From Bedellia somnulentella (Eukaryota > Arthropoda > Insecta > Lepidoptera > Bedelliidae), in NCBI GenBank assembly GCA_963576735.1, contig OY755184.1, positions 4,402,001-4,466,000 of the forward strand: a stretch of DNA of 64,000 nucleotides, written 5' to 3'. Position numbers and translations under genes: made by a program. The notes beneath the pieces were generated by a model, which did not search any database, was not told where the DNA came from, and was given only the letters and a program-made list of their open reading frames with translations. How positions within the stretch are numbered: the stretch's first letter is position 1; each line of letters opens with the position of its first letter. Shown here in pieces: positions 1-9,930 of this stretch.

Positions 1-103
1 CACCCTTACAAACTTGTTGGAGAAGTCAAGGATAGGATTGATATTGATATACTCACTAAAGAAAAATAATAATAATAAACTAAATAAGAAAAAAATATGT
101 ATA
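1..103 (-). other. 3' untranslated end of the gypsy element
   Basis: AT-rich sequence between the pol stop and the window edge. Read on the minus strand it ends GTAAGGGTG at position 1. That could be a short polypurine stretch followed by the TG of a 3' LTR, but the LTR itself would lie off-window, so this is only a guess. Confidence 0.35.
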
Positions 104-3100
104 TTAAACTTTAATATCTTTAATGTGCCATTTACCTCTGGAACCGTTAGGATCTTCCAAAAGGTAAACAAGAGGTGAAAATTTTTCAATAACTTTACAT
201 TTCAGGAATTTTGGAGCAAGTTTTGAGCTAAAATAATTTCCTGCATTACTTTGGACATAGTTCTTACGCCAAACTACGTCTCCAATACTATACTCCTTGA
301 CAGATCGACGTGTGTTATAATGAGAAGAATTTTTTAGATGAGAATTATATAAAGCGACTTGAACTTTATCAAAAACTGAAGAGATATGACCAATATTTTC
401 CGCATATAAATCTCTGGGAAGAAAAACTAACTCATCTAAATTATTGAACTGGGTATAAAGCGAGCCACAAGTGATAATTTCACGACCAAAAACAAGGAAA
501 GAAGGACTGTAACCAGTAGTGGAGTTAACAGTATTATTCATGGCAGCTTGTATTATTGGTAAATGAATATCCCAGGATCTTTGATCATCACTAACAAGTG
601 ATGCAAGAGCTGTTAGAATAGTTTTATTATACCTTTCTGTGGGATTTACTTGAGGACAATAACGAGGTGTAAAAGATTTAAAAGGAATTTTATATTTATC
701 TAATAACCTATGAAATTCATGACTTTGAAAATGGGAACCATTATCCATGATAATAGTTTGAGGTATACCGTGTACGAGAAAAACAAAATTTTCCAAGTTA
801 GAAATAATATTTGCAGATGTTGCTCTTTTCAATGGGAACAGAAGTGAATATTTCGTAAACAAACAATTAACAACAAGAATATATTGATTACGTCGACGGG
901 ACATAGGAAGTGGTCCGATCAAATCTAAAGATAGTGATTGAAAAGGTCTAGAACAAATTTTTGGTTTCCCCATAATCCCATAAGGCGAATGATTTGAGTG
1001 CTTGAAAGCAAGACATGTTTCACATTTGCCAATAAAATTTGAAATATCTTTAAACATTCCAGACCAATAATATAAAAGACTTAATTTCTTATATGTCTTA
1101 AAAATACCTAAATGAGGAGAAGTCAGGGAGCCATGTGTAGCACTAATAAGTGATTCACGTTCTATTGGATTTGGAACAATTTTCCAAATAAAATCATCAG
1201 AAATAGAGTTAGAGTTTGAACAACAGCGAAGAAGCGTGTTATCTTTGATACAATAGTTTGGATACTGTTCCGGGTTATTTTGACAACCAAGAAAAAGTTT
1301 GTTGAAGCGTTCAGTAACTGTAGAGTTTATACTAACATCAACAGGAGCCACTTTATTTAAACAATCGACCTTGTCAGGAATACCTTTAAAGCGAGAAAGT
1401 AAATCAGGTACGACATTTTCCTTTCCTTTCTTGTGTTTAAGAATAAAATTAAAAGTAGAAAGGCGAAGTGACCAACGAGCTAATCTACCTGTAGGATTGG
1501 AAAGATTCAAAAACCATTTTAGTGCTGAATGATCAGAGAATACAGTAAATTGTTTGCCATTATCCAAATAGCAACGCCAGTGTTCTAAAGCAGTAATAAC
1601 CGCTAGAGTTTCTCTTTCCGTAACGGAATAGTTTCTCTCATGGTTATTAAGAGAGCGACTCATGTAGGCTATAACCACTTCTTTGTCATCTTTCATCTGA
1701 GTAAGCATGGAACCGATACCAAAATTTGAAGCATCGCAATGAACTGCAAAAGGAAGGTTAAAATCCGGACAAGATAGTATAGGAGCTGTTACTAAAAATT
1801 CTTTTAATTTCACAAAAGCGGAGTCAGCATCAGGAGACCATACAAACTTAGGAGCGTTTTTACCAGAAGAAGTAAGTTTACTTAGAGGAGCAGCAATAGT
1901 ACTAAAATTGGGTATAAATCTGCGGAACCAACTACAAGTTCCTAGAAATCTTCTAACTTCTTTTCTGTTTTTAGGAGTGGGAAAATCTAAAATAGCACGA
2001 ATCTTATCCGGATCGCCACGAAGACCATGCTCATCTATAACATAACCAAGATATTTTAGTTCACTTTTGAAAAAATTACTCTTTTCAAAATTAATTGTGA
2101 GATTAGCCAAAATTAATTTATCTAGGACTTTATGTAGTAAAGCAATGTGTTCTTCAAATGATTCACTAATTATTATGACGTCATCAATATAACAGAAGAC
2201 CTTATTCTCAAACTCAGGATTAAAGAGAATATCCATTAATCTTTGTTGTGTAGCAGGTGCATTAGTGAGACCAAACGGCATTACGACAAATCTGAACATT
2301 CCTCTACCAGGACAATAAAATGCAGTCTTGTCCCGATCAGCTTCATTCAAAGGAATTTCCCAAAAAGCTTTGGCAATATCAATGCTAGAAAGGTATTTAG
2401 CCTGTCTAAGACTGTCTAAAATTTCAGTTATAAAAGGCAATTTATAAGCGTCACGACGAGTGACGGAATTAAGTTTTCTACTATCAACACAAAAACGCCA
2501 TTCACCGTTTTTCTTAGGAGTAATAAGTACGGGTGATAACCAAGGACTTTCACAATGTTCGATGACCTGTAACTCTAACATCTTATCGACTTCTTTAATG
2601 AGAGCTTTTTGTTTTTCAGGAGAAAGGCGATAACAACGTTGTTTTATAGGAAGTGCATCACCTGTATCAATTTTATGAGCTAATAAAGTTGTTCTACCTA
2701 GCTTGCCTTTTGAATCGAAAGAAATATCTTTAAAACGAGAAATAATACTATCAGCAATAAGACGTTGATCTGGAGAAAGATCAGTATAGGGAAGAATGTT
2801 TTTTTCCACCTCTAAAGTATTGACCTGCAAGGGAGTATTAAAATTATTTAACAAAATCTTAGGAACCAAATTAAATTTTCTCCAAAAATCAACACCAAGT
2901 AAAATAGAAGTATTAATGTCAGGAAAAACATAAGCTCTAATAATTCGAGATAAATTATTAAAAGTCATAGGAATATCCATATATCCCAAAGAATTCAATT
3001 TTTCATTACTTGCAGTGGCTACCGATAAGAAATTGGACTTGGAAAGAGTGTAACCTAGTTTCAAAAACTTCAAATGAGAGTTCTTACCTAAAATTGTAAT

Positions 3101-4618
3101 AGAACTACCACTATCTAATAAAGCTGTAAAATAATATCCATTAATCATAATGCTAAGAAAGGGACGATTATTATCGTTTTCATTAGAATAAAGAGTAGAG
3201 ACGGTTTTATAACAACCAAAGAAATTATTAATGCAAGAAAGCCAATCGTTCCATTCTTTAGCATTAAAATGAGGAGATTCCAAGTCCATTCCTAGTTTTT
3301 TTGGATTGTGAGAAGATTTACAATCTGGACATTCTGTGGCCTTAAAACCTTTTTTACCACATCTAAAGCAAACAATATCTCTATTTGCTTTGCAAGTTCC
3401 TAAATGATGACCTTGTATGCGACATCTAACACAAAATAAATTCGAAGCATTGAAGCTAAAAGTATTATTAGAGGGACGATTATGTTGAGAAGAATGTTGA
3501 GGAGTAGTATTTAAAGGTTGAGGACGATTACATGAAGATGTATGTGAACTGGAAAGAGGTTTGTAGTTAAATTCTGAAACAATCGGATTATTATCTGGCT
3601 TGGGCTCAGAAAAATTTTTGTTTCTATCAATAATTTCCTCACATTTCTTACAAATGTGAATTAATTCATCTATGGAGGTTATATCTTGTAGTAAAAAATT
3701 AAAATACATAGGACGAATGTTTTTCATAATAATCCTGAGTTGTTCTGTTTCACTAATAGGATTAGTAAGGCGAGAAAACATACCGCTAAGAATAGAAACA
3801 AAAATAACAATTGACTCATCTTTGCCCTGAGTTCTAGCCCGTATTGATGACATCAATTTATCATCATAATCATATGAACCAAAATGTGAAATTAGTAATT
3901 TACTGATCTCATCCCAACTTAAATTCGGGTTTCTAGTTTTCTGAAAACGAAACCAATGAAGAGCGGAATCGGAAAAAAGTTCGTATCCTAAATTGGCTAG
4001 AAGAGTTTTATTTATACCTCTAGAAATGGTAAACTCTTCAATTTTCTGCAAGAAAGAACGAGGACAAGAAGTACCATTATAAGTATATTTTCTGATTTCT
4101 TTTAAACTAGGAGTGAAATCAGTTGAATGGTGAGAAGGTGACGAGGCTAAAATAGGTGCATGAGATGTTGGAGAAGGAATGTCTATCGGATGAGCGGGAA
4201 TATGAGTAAGTCCAGGTGTCGGCTGTAATGTTAAATTATTAAAGCTATTATCCAAGTCATTAAAATTACTTTTGGCTAAATTATATGCCTCTAAACAAGA
4301 ATCATCTTCATCAATATCAATCCTATCGATGCGATAATAGAGATGGTTAAGGTAAGCCTCAATCTTTTTAACAGACTGGCTGTTTGTGTTGGGACTGTTG
4401 ATCCTTTTCTTGACGTATTCTAGAGTTTGGAATACTTCCTCTAAATCCTCACTAACCGGTAACACCGTGTCAAGTCCGTCAGTAGGGTAAGAAATGGCTA
4501 AAGATTCTATTTGTTTCCTCAGTTGAACTAAAGTGGAGCCGGGAGTTGCCAACCTAATCTTAACCTCGTATTCCAATTCCGACTTATTAAGTAGTAAAAA
4601 ATTAATAACCCTAGCCAT
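104..4618 (-). CDS. Ty3/gypsy-type gag-pol polyprotein, single intact ORF
   Basis: A 1504-aa frame without stops carries all parts of an LTR retrotransposon except an envelope. Gag occupies about residues 1-440. It ends in a CCHC knuckle (C396, C399, H404, C409) and a second finger with C417, C420, C430, C433 (C-x2-C-x9-C-x2-C). Aspartic protease: DSG at 502-504. Reverse transcriptase: about 640-860, with D747 and the YIDD box at 810-813. RNase H: D962, D1029 and D1072 as likely catalytic acids. Integrase: zinc-binding H1162, H1169, C1199, C1202 and the D1232, D1292, E1328 triad with 35 residues between the last two; a KLAPKF...YLLE tail follows. Gag and pol are fused with no frameshift. The ATG sits just inside a tRNA-Lys-type primer site at 4742-4752. 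The unbroken frame suggests a recent insertion. I cannot assign the clade. The 3' LTR lies outside or at the very edge of the window. Confidence 0.95.
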   Translation of the reverse strand: MARVINFLLLNKSELEYEVKIRLATPGSTLVQLRKQIESLAISYPTDGLDTVLPVSEDLEEVFQTLEYVKKRINSPNTNSQSVKKIEAYLNHLYYRIDRIDIDEDDSCLEAYNLAKSNFNDLDNSFNNLTLQPTPGLTHIPAHPIDIPSPTSHAPILASSPSHHSTDFTPSLKEIRKYTYNGTSCPRSFLQKIEEFTISRGINKTLLANLGYELFSDSALHWFRFQKTRNPNLSWDEISKLLISHFGSYDYDDKLMSSIRARTQGKDESIVIFVSILSGMFSRLTNPISETEQLRIIMKNIRPMYFNFLLQDITSIDELIHICKKCEEIIDRNKNFSEPKPDNNPIVSEFNYKPLSSSHTSSCNRPQPLNTTPQHSSQHNRPSNNTFSFNASNLFCVRCRIQGHHLGTCKANRDIVCFRCGKKGFKATECPDCKSSHNPKKLGMDLESPHFNAKEWNDWLSCINNFFGCYKTVSTLYSNENDNNRPFLSIMINGYYFTALLDSGSSITILGKNSHLKFLKLGYTLSKSNFLSVATASNEKLNSLGYMDIPMTFNNLSRIIRAYVFPDINTSILLGVDFWRKFNLVPKILLNNFNTPLQVNTLEVEKNILPYTDLSPDQRLIADSIISRFKDISFDSKGKLGRTTLLAHKIDTGDALPIKQRCYRLSPEKQKALIKEVDKMLELQVIEHCESPWLSPVLITPKKNGEWRFCVDSRKLNSVTRRDAYKLPFITEILDSLRQAKYLSSIDIAKAFWEIPLNEADRDKTAFYCPGRGMFRFVVMPFGLTNAPATQQRLMDILFNPEFENKVFCYIDDVIIISESFEEHIALLHKVLDKLILANLTINFEKSNFFKSELKYLGYVIDEHGLRGDPDKIRAILDFPTPKNRKEVRRFLGTCSWFRRFIPNFSTIAAPLSKLTSSGKNAPKFVWSPDADSAFVKLKEFLVTAPILSCPDFNLPFAVHCDASNFGIGSMLTQMKDDKEVVIAYMSRSLNNHERNYSVTERETLAVITALEHWRCYLDNGKQFTVFSDHSALKWFLNLSNPTGRLARWSLRLSTFNFILKHKKGKENVVPDLLSRFKGIPDKVDCLNKVAPVDVSINSTVTERFNKLFLGCQNNPEQYPNYCIKDNTLLRCCSNSNSISDDFIWKIVPNPIERESLISATHGSLTSPHLGIFKTYKKLSLLYYWSGMFKDISNFIGKCETCLAFKHSNHSPYGIMGKPKICSRPFQSLSLDLIGPLPMSRRRNQYILVVNCLFTKYSLLFPLKRATSANIISNLENFVFLVHGIPQTIIMDNGSHFQSHEFHRLLDKYKIPFKSFTPRYCPQVNPTERYNKTILTALASLVSDDQRSWDIHLPIIQAAMNNTVNSTTGYSPSFLVFGREIITCGSLYTQFNNLDELVFLPRDLYAENIGHISSVFDKVQVALYNSHLKNSSHYNTRRSVKEYSIGDVVWRKNYVQSNAGNYFSSKLAPKFLKCKVIEKFSPLVYLLEDPNGSRGKWHIKDIKV

Positions 4619-4741
4619 TATGAATAATAAATACTGTGTACATCTAATATAAATATGAAAAGTTAATAACGCCTAAAGGAAAACCGAAATATTACCACTA
4701 TATTTTAGAATTTTGGGAATCTGGTGTAATGGGTTATTATA

Positions 4742-4752
4742 GTTGGGCGCCA
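4742..4752 (-). other. Primer-binding site, tRNA-Lys type
   Basis: On the minus strand TGGCGCCCAAC matches, for 11 nt, the complement of the CCA-tailed 3' end expected of insect tRNA-Lys (from memory). It lies three bases after a TTACA that would close the 5' LTR and about 120 bp before the gag ATG, the expected order LTR-PBS-gag. Confidence 0.7.
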
Positions 4753-4755
4753 ATC

Positions 4756-5115
4756 TGTAACGTTACGTGTCTTAAGTCTTAATCCCCTTATGGAAATAAA
4801 ACCTAAGACACGAAACGCGGAGAGCAAGGAGACAATTAAAACAAGAAAGAAGTTACACCAGTCTATTAAAAATTAGATGTACACAATACAAAAATAATAC
4901 AATAAGGAATTTTATAAAATAAATATAACCAAATAACAATACTGATGCGATTCCGAACTTCCACGTTTCCGGCTGGAGCAAAGGTATTAGTAATTTCCAA
5001 AACCAGTAGTATAGCTGGCGAAAACAAAGGTCCAGATATCAATCTTTGCTGAATTATAGTCCACAAGCCAATAAGACCAAATGATTGGTCACTTCGGAAT
5101 ACCACTCTGACTGGT
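4756..5115 (-). repeat. 5' LTR of the gypsy element (outer edge uncertain)
   Basis: On the plus strand the LTR should begin TGTAACG at 4756, next to the primer site. On the minus strand the segment holds CCAAT (about 5085), a second CCAAT-like TTGGC, and TATAAT near 5055, which could be the U3 promoter. Because the partner LTR is off-window I cannot fix the outer boundary; the end given is a placeholder. The small minus-strand frame here (4866-5105) is not believed to be a gene. Confidence 0.4.
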
Positions 5116-6381
5116 TCATCAAATTCTGCCAGGGTATAAAAGTCTATATATTATTCTTAGATGTTTTAGCAAAAGGACACCAAGTAGTAAAGGTTGTTCA
5201 ATATAACAACGGTAGTAGTAGCTATCCGAAAAAATCTTCAGTAAGATATACTTTTTAAGGATCTCTTGTAGAATGATAAATCCCTTCTCCTCCATAAAAA
5301 AACATCTTGACAATCAATAAAAAATCCCAATAGACAATAAAACCTAAAAGAAGGATTTTTTAAAAAGAGTTTCAGTTTACATTAAAAGATGAAAACAGAT
5401 AAATTTGAATAAGTAAAATGTCCTAGCCTTACATTAAAAATAAAATTAAATTCCTGCGCTATCATTTTAGACACCAAAAATGAATTAAAATTATATCATT
5501 TAACATATTTTAAAACTATCTAACCTTCGTACACAAACACATTGAAAATTGATAAACTAAAGAAAAGTTTAAGATAAAATAAAATTTGACAACTCTCAGC
5601 TCCGTCGTTGCCATAACAACAACAAAATAAAAACAATAACATAAACCAGAGAAATAAAAATATTATCGACAAATCGCAGAAAAATAATAAAAAGGAACTA
5701 AACAATGATATATAACCGCAGGAGACTAACATAAAAGGAAATAAATAATAATAAAACGGATTAACAATATTTACAGGTAAGGTTTTATATATTACAATAT
5801 GTATGTTAAGAAAGAAGATCTTGAGCACCTATAACTATCATAATTAATCCAAATGCAACCGTTAATTGTTTAGTAATTAGTATGAAATTAAATTAAGGTA
5901 AGATAAAATCATGCACACAACACAGCAAACGTAAAATAAACTCATTCTCCACATTAAACAAACCTAAATTTCGTTTTTAACCGAAATCAAAATCAATTCG
6001 TCGATTTTTTTAAAGATTTTGTATTTTCGTCTACTCTAAAAAGTTATACTGTATCTTTTTAGTAAATATCAAAAGAGCGCTATGTTAGTAGCGTATTTTT
6101 ATTCAAGTGATTGTTTCGTGATGTGCTCAGCATCTCATCAACAATGCTCCCTTATTTCACTATCTGCTACCGTTACCCTTTCTTTTCCCATAAGTGTTGT
6201 TGAGGAATCGTTGGTTCTGCAGTTCTGACTATACATTTTTGGAAATAGCAAGTATATGCATCTGATAAAAAAATCTCACTCTTTGTTTAGAGATAAAAAA
6301 TATAATTAAAAAAATTTATCGTACTGCTTATTGTTTTGCTTTTCGCCTAAGAATTAAATATAATATAGGTACTACATGATC
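5116..6381. other. AT-rich intergenic sequence, nothing recognised
   Basis: No repeat family seen elsewhere in the window and no convincing coding signal. Small frames here are built of Phe/Leu/Tyr-rich codons expected from AT-rich noncoding DNA. The outer part of the gypsy LTR may extend into the left side. Confidence 0.5.
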
Positions 6382-6568
6382 TCACTTCCGCTTTATACTT
6401 TTCGGAGGCTCCAAGGGAGGTCCCATAGATGGCCCTCTAGACCTTATAGATATCTCTTCATTCTTGAATTGATATCGTGGAGCTTTCGTCGCCCCATATC
6501 CAAGGGACGATTTTGGCGGTAAGAACGCTGATGTACCTCGGATACCTGACAAGGAATAGGCTATTTGA
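6382..6568 (-). CDS. Possible terminal coding exon, unrecognised protein
   Basis: A minus-strand frame of about 62 codons ends in TGA at 6382-6384. It begins after a CTTAG that could be a splice acceptor at 6569-6573. The deduced C-terminus is basic and Pro/Ser/Gly-rich (IRGTSAFLPPKSSLGYG, then RSRGPSMGPPLEPPKSIKRK). It has balanced codons and moderate GC, unlike the surrounding AT-rich sequence and the Phe/Leu-rich random frames. No start codon, upstream exon or homologue is identified. It could be the last exon of a gene lying to the right, or an old processed fragment. Not recognised. Confidence 0.35.
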
Positions 6569-7328
6569 CTAAGTTTTGAAAACTATCTTACGGTGTTAAT
6601 TTGTTTATAAGGAGCCCTAAAAAAATATTTTATTGTCTTAATTTTAGCTATTTTATTAAAAAATCGAAAAAGAAAATGCAATATTCAAATGTGCCGCGAA
6701 AACGCGACTTTAAATTGTTTTTCAGCTGGAATACTCAATTCAGAAATCGGTCGAAAGTAATTCAAAATATTTTTTCTGGATTATCAATTATTATCATTAG
6801 TACATTACCCAGAGAATTTGCAGGTTTGCGTACGAACTCATTTTTATGCTTGTTAAAATTTTGCTTGGCTGTATTGTCTCGTTTTACAACGTTCATCTTT
6901 AATCAATTTTATTATTTTATTGTACGTAAAACAACAAACAAACGGGACATTTATTTGTATTGTATATTTTTCTGAAATATAAGTTTAGAGTTCTTTCGCT
7001 ATGTTAACTTTTTTTACAAATATTTGATTTGACGGCATTTTGGCGGTAAATAACAAAACAAACTTACAAATTCATCTCGCTCACACTAAGCCAATTGAAT
7101 CAGCCAAAAACAAACCAAACCATAAATCTAGGCCCAAACTATTTTCTCACTGGACAGGACAAAATTTTGAATTTTTGACTTTTGGTCGCTAATATTGGTT
7201 AATTAATGTATATATTGTTTTGTTTATGTCTTGTTATGATCACAAAGAACTTTACTTGTATAATTTTATTACGTTCTCTCAAAAGCCCTGAAATAACATT
7301 GCAATTATAATTTGTTTCCTTTATTCAG

Positions 7329-7413
7329 TTAACTATTCAGAAATCTGTTCGATGCCAAGTTTCAATACCTGCAAGCGAATTCATACGAACATTCCTTCAA
7401 GGCGTATTTACCG
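7329..7413 (+). CDS. Possible internal exon (weak)
   Basis: A pyrimidine tract ending TTTATTCAG precedes an 85-bp segment that stops at ACCG|GTATGT, a good donor. Two of three frames are open through it, so the reading frame is unclear; one reads QKSVRCQVSIPASEFIRTFL. A similar string (ATTCAGAAATC then GTCGA) occurs at 6737-6755 after another TTTTTCAG. No flanking exon was found. Treat it as a hint only. Confidence 0.15.
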
Positions 7414-8342
7414 GTATGTTAATATATTTTATTCCAGTTATAAAGTAGTCCTTCTACCTATATGATGAAACAATTAAAAGGAATGAGCCAGGTAGCTATT
7501 GCCATTGTAAGTTAGCGCTTAGTCAATAAATTGCCACATAACCTCAATTGAGATACATAAAAATACTGATATAAAATATAGGCATATTTTTTCGAATAAT
7601 AAGACTTTTTATATTTTCTTATTATAATAAATTTTCATAGTATCCCTTTAGCGAAGCATACATGTGTTTTTTTATTCAGAAAACTTACTCTACCCATCAA
7701 TGACTTTCAATGCCCCAGTAACCTAATTTACTTTGTATAATGCCTACAATAAGAGATATGGTAGTGATGTCCTTAACTAACACTAAATGGCATATGTTAC
7801 AAAATATAAACACATTACAAACAGCATAAATAACTAGTTTGACAATGAAAAAAACAGAAACATATTCCTTTTTAGATGCATTTATCTGCCATGACAGCAT
7901 AATAGAGTTCAAAAGCCAATAATACTATATTCAATTGAAATTATACAAAAACTACATATAAGGATTAGAATATTGGCATCTATTCCTAAAATTAATTGTA
8001 GCAGTTAACCTTCCAAACTATATGTTTTGTGTGTCAGTGTGTCTTTCCATGACAACTACACAAACAATATCTTTTTATTATAGTCTAGATAACTCCAACA
8101 TTAAGTTTGTATTGCAGAGTTTATCTTTTTGAATGATAAACAGGTCTAAACTGGTTTTAATCAAAAGTCACCAAAAATATAAAGAGTGATGTCATTCTTA
8201 TCAGCAAAAATAATATTTTTTTTGCGTGTGTTACCATTTCAGATTGAAATTCTTCATGTCATTATTGTTATTGTTTGTCATGGCTCTATGGTTTTCTGTT
8301 GTGTTTGGTTTGGATATATAAATTATATGCTTAAAATGAATA
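7414..8342. other. Intergenic, nothing recognised
   Basis: AT-rich sequence without a repeat family known from the rest of the window and without a convincing reading frame. Confidence 0.5.
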
Positions 8343-8576
8343 GCTGTGTAGTGTCAGCTTAGAATAGCACTACTCTATTTCTTGGGTATTTAAGAGGGTC
8401 AGGTGGGTGTATGTAAGAGGCAACTAATGGAATTAGGCAAACAATACTTTTACCATCTTTTCCAAACTCAACTGTCCAAAAGTGGCTGAGGAATTTCTAA
8501 TTCCTTAGCTCTGGCTACCCCTTCTAGAGATTTATAGCCGTAAGTATATGCATACTGTGTGTATATATGTATGTAT
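8343..8576 (+). mobile_element. SINE-A copy
   Basis: Starts GCTGTGTAGTGTCAGCTTAG and ends with GCCGTAAGTATATG and an ATGT-rich tail. The central part, where other copies read GGGGCTTTTTAAGGG, is deleted or diverged. Family architecture: a ~250-bp unit with no clear tRNA, 7SL or 5S head and an ATGT microsatellite tail. Confidence 0.85.
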
Positions 8577-8954
8577 AAATTCAGTTTGATGTAAAAGTTG
8601 CAAGATAAACTACAACAAAAGATACCAAATAAAATACAAATAATGAGATAGTTAGGTTTGCATGCTCATCATTTGTTTACATCATGTTTCAGCTTTTCAA
8701 TGTCAGTATCAATCCGAAATAAAAATCTTTTTCATTCCAATTATATTTGTAAATTATGATAAATAAATATTAAATAATATTGCTATGTAATGTACATCTT
8801 AATTTTAGAAGCATGGATAACCACTTTCTTTTTTAGACCATTTAAATAATAATTCAGACATTAATACCTATTGTAAGCAGTATAATGGATTCAAGCTTCT
8901 AGTAGTTATTGATTTAGATTTCATATATTATATTTGAGAAAAGAAAACTTCAAA

Positions 8955-9165
8955 CTGTCTTGGAGTTTCAGCTTAAAATAGCACTACCTCATCTCACCCC
9001 TGAATAGTAGGTAATCTGGAGTTTCAAAATAACTGATGTCTCATCTCACTTTTTATTACCCTATCAATCAACCCTGATAAAAGATGTTTGGTGTATTTTG
9101 CAGGGTGAAGGTCTGGCAACCCCTTTTCGCAAATTTAGCTGTGAGGGTGTGCATTTATGCAACAA
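8955..9165 (+). mobile_element. Decayed SINE-A relic
   Basis: Recognisable anchors are TTTCAGCTTAAAATAGCACTAC at the left and CTGGCAACCCCTTTTCGCAA then TAGCTGTGAG at the right. The body between is heavily mutated. This is an old insertion. Confidence 0.5.
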
Positions 9166-9796
9166 CAGTATTTTTTGCTAATAACTTAATTAATTAAATC
9201 AAACAATTATTTAAGTTATCATGCTGATTGCTTTGCAGTCTTGTCTTGCATCATATTTATTTAGACTTCAACTTTGTTACAATCACATATTACATACCTA
9301 TATCACTCTTGGCTAAACAGTTTTATTTATTTATAACTAAGCAACCTTAACGGAACAGCGTTGATATAAGTACAAACATGTATACTATGCACTTGTATTA
9401 TCTTATGTTAATACCAAAATTTCATTAATTAACCAAAGAAATTCTCTGATTACTAGATGATGACAGTATCTTAGGTGAACTTCAATAAACATGACTCAAA
9501 AGAGGTAACCGATTACCAAGTTAATAAAACAACATTTCAACTCTTATCACACATGTAAATATATTTATAATAACAAAATGGTCGACGCAATTGGCAAAGC
9601 AAGTGATTCCACAAATATTCCATTCGTTTCCATCGCGAGGAGCGAGACGAATATAGTTTTCGAGCTACGGCTATATAGTTGGACTCGTTTCGCTGCAATA
9701 ATTCAAATGTGGAATATGGAAACGTCATTCATGGTACGTAGCTTTGCGACGTTAGTTGTGCAGCTCGCGTCAGCCGGTTATCACGGTGGGCTCGTA

Positions 9797-9832
9797 AATA
9801 TAAGAGCGATAATGCGGAGACGTAACTCACTC
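9797..9832 (+). promoter_or_regulatory. Candidate PSPH core promoter
   Basis: AATATAAG at 9797-9804 is TATA-like, and about 25 bp downstream AACTCACTCG resembles an insect initiator. The surrounding 9.58-9.93 kb is more GC/CpG-rich than its neighbours. The PSPH ATG follows about 100 bp later. Inferred from position and motifs only. Confidence 0.35.
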
Positions 9833-9930
9833 GACGGAGGCGTGTACGCAAGTCTGTGTATTCCGTGCGCTTAACCTTTGTGATAAACAATACTGCAACT
9901 GGTGATTACTGTTACACGAGCATCGCAACC

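Noticed and set aside
4866..5105. Small env-like or accessory gene of the gypsy element
   Set aside because: Lies in the presumed LTR, lacks a proper start, and is composed of residues expected from AT-rich sequence.
6601..6975. 124-aa plus-strand ORF
   Set aside because: Phe/Ile/Lys/Tyr-rich, starts at TTG, no recognisable features; treated as chance in AT-rich DNA.
9578..9874. 98-aa ORF just upstream of PSPH
   Set aside because: Overlaps the promoter and 5' UTR, with another open frame on the opposite strand; likely a by-product of moderate GC content.
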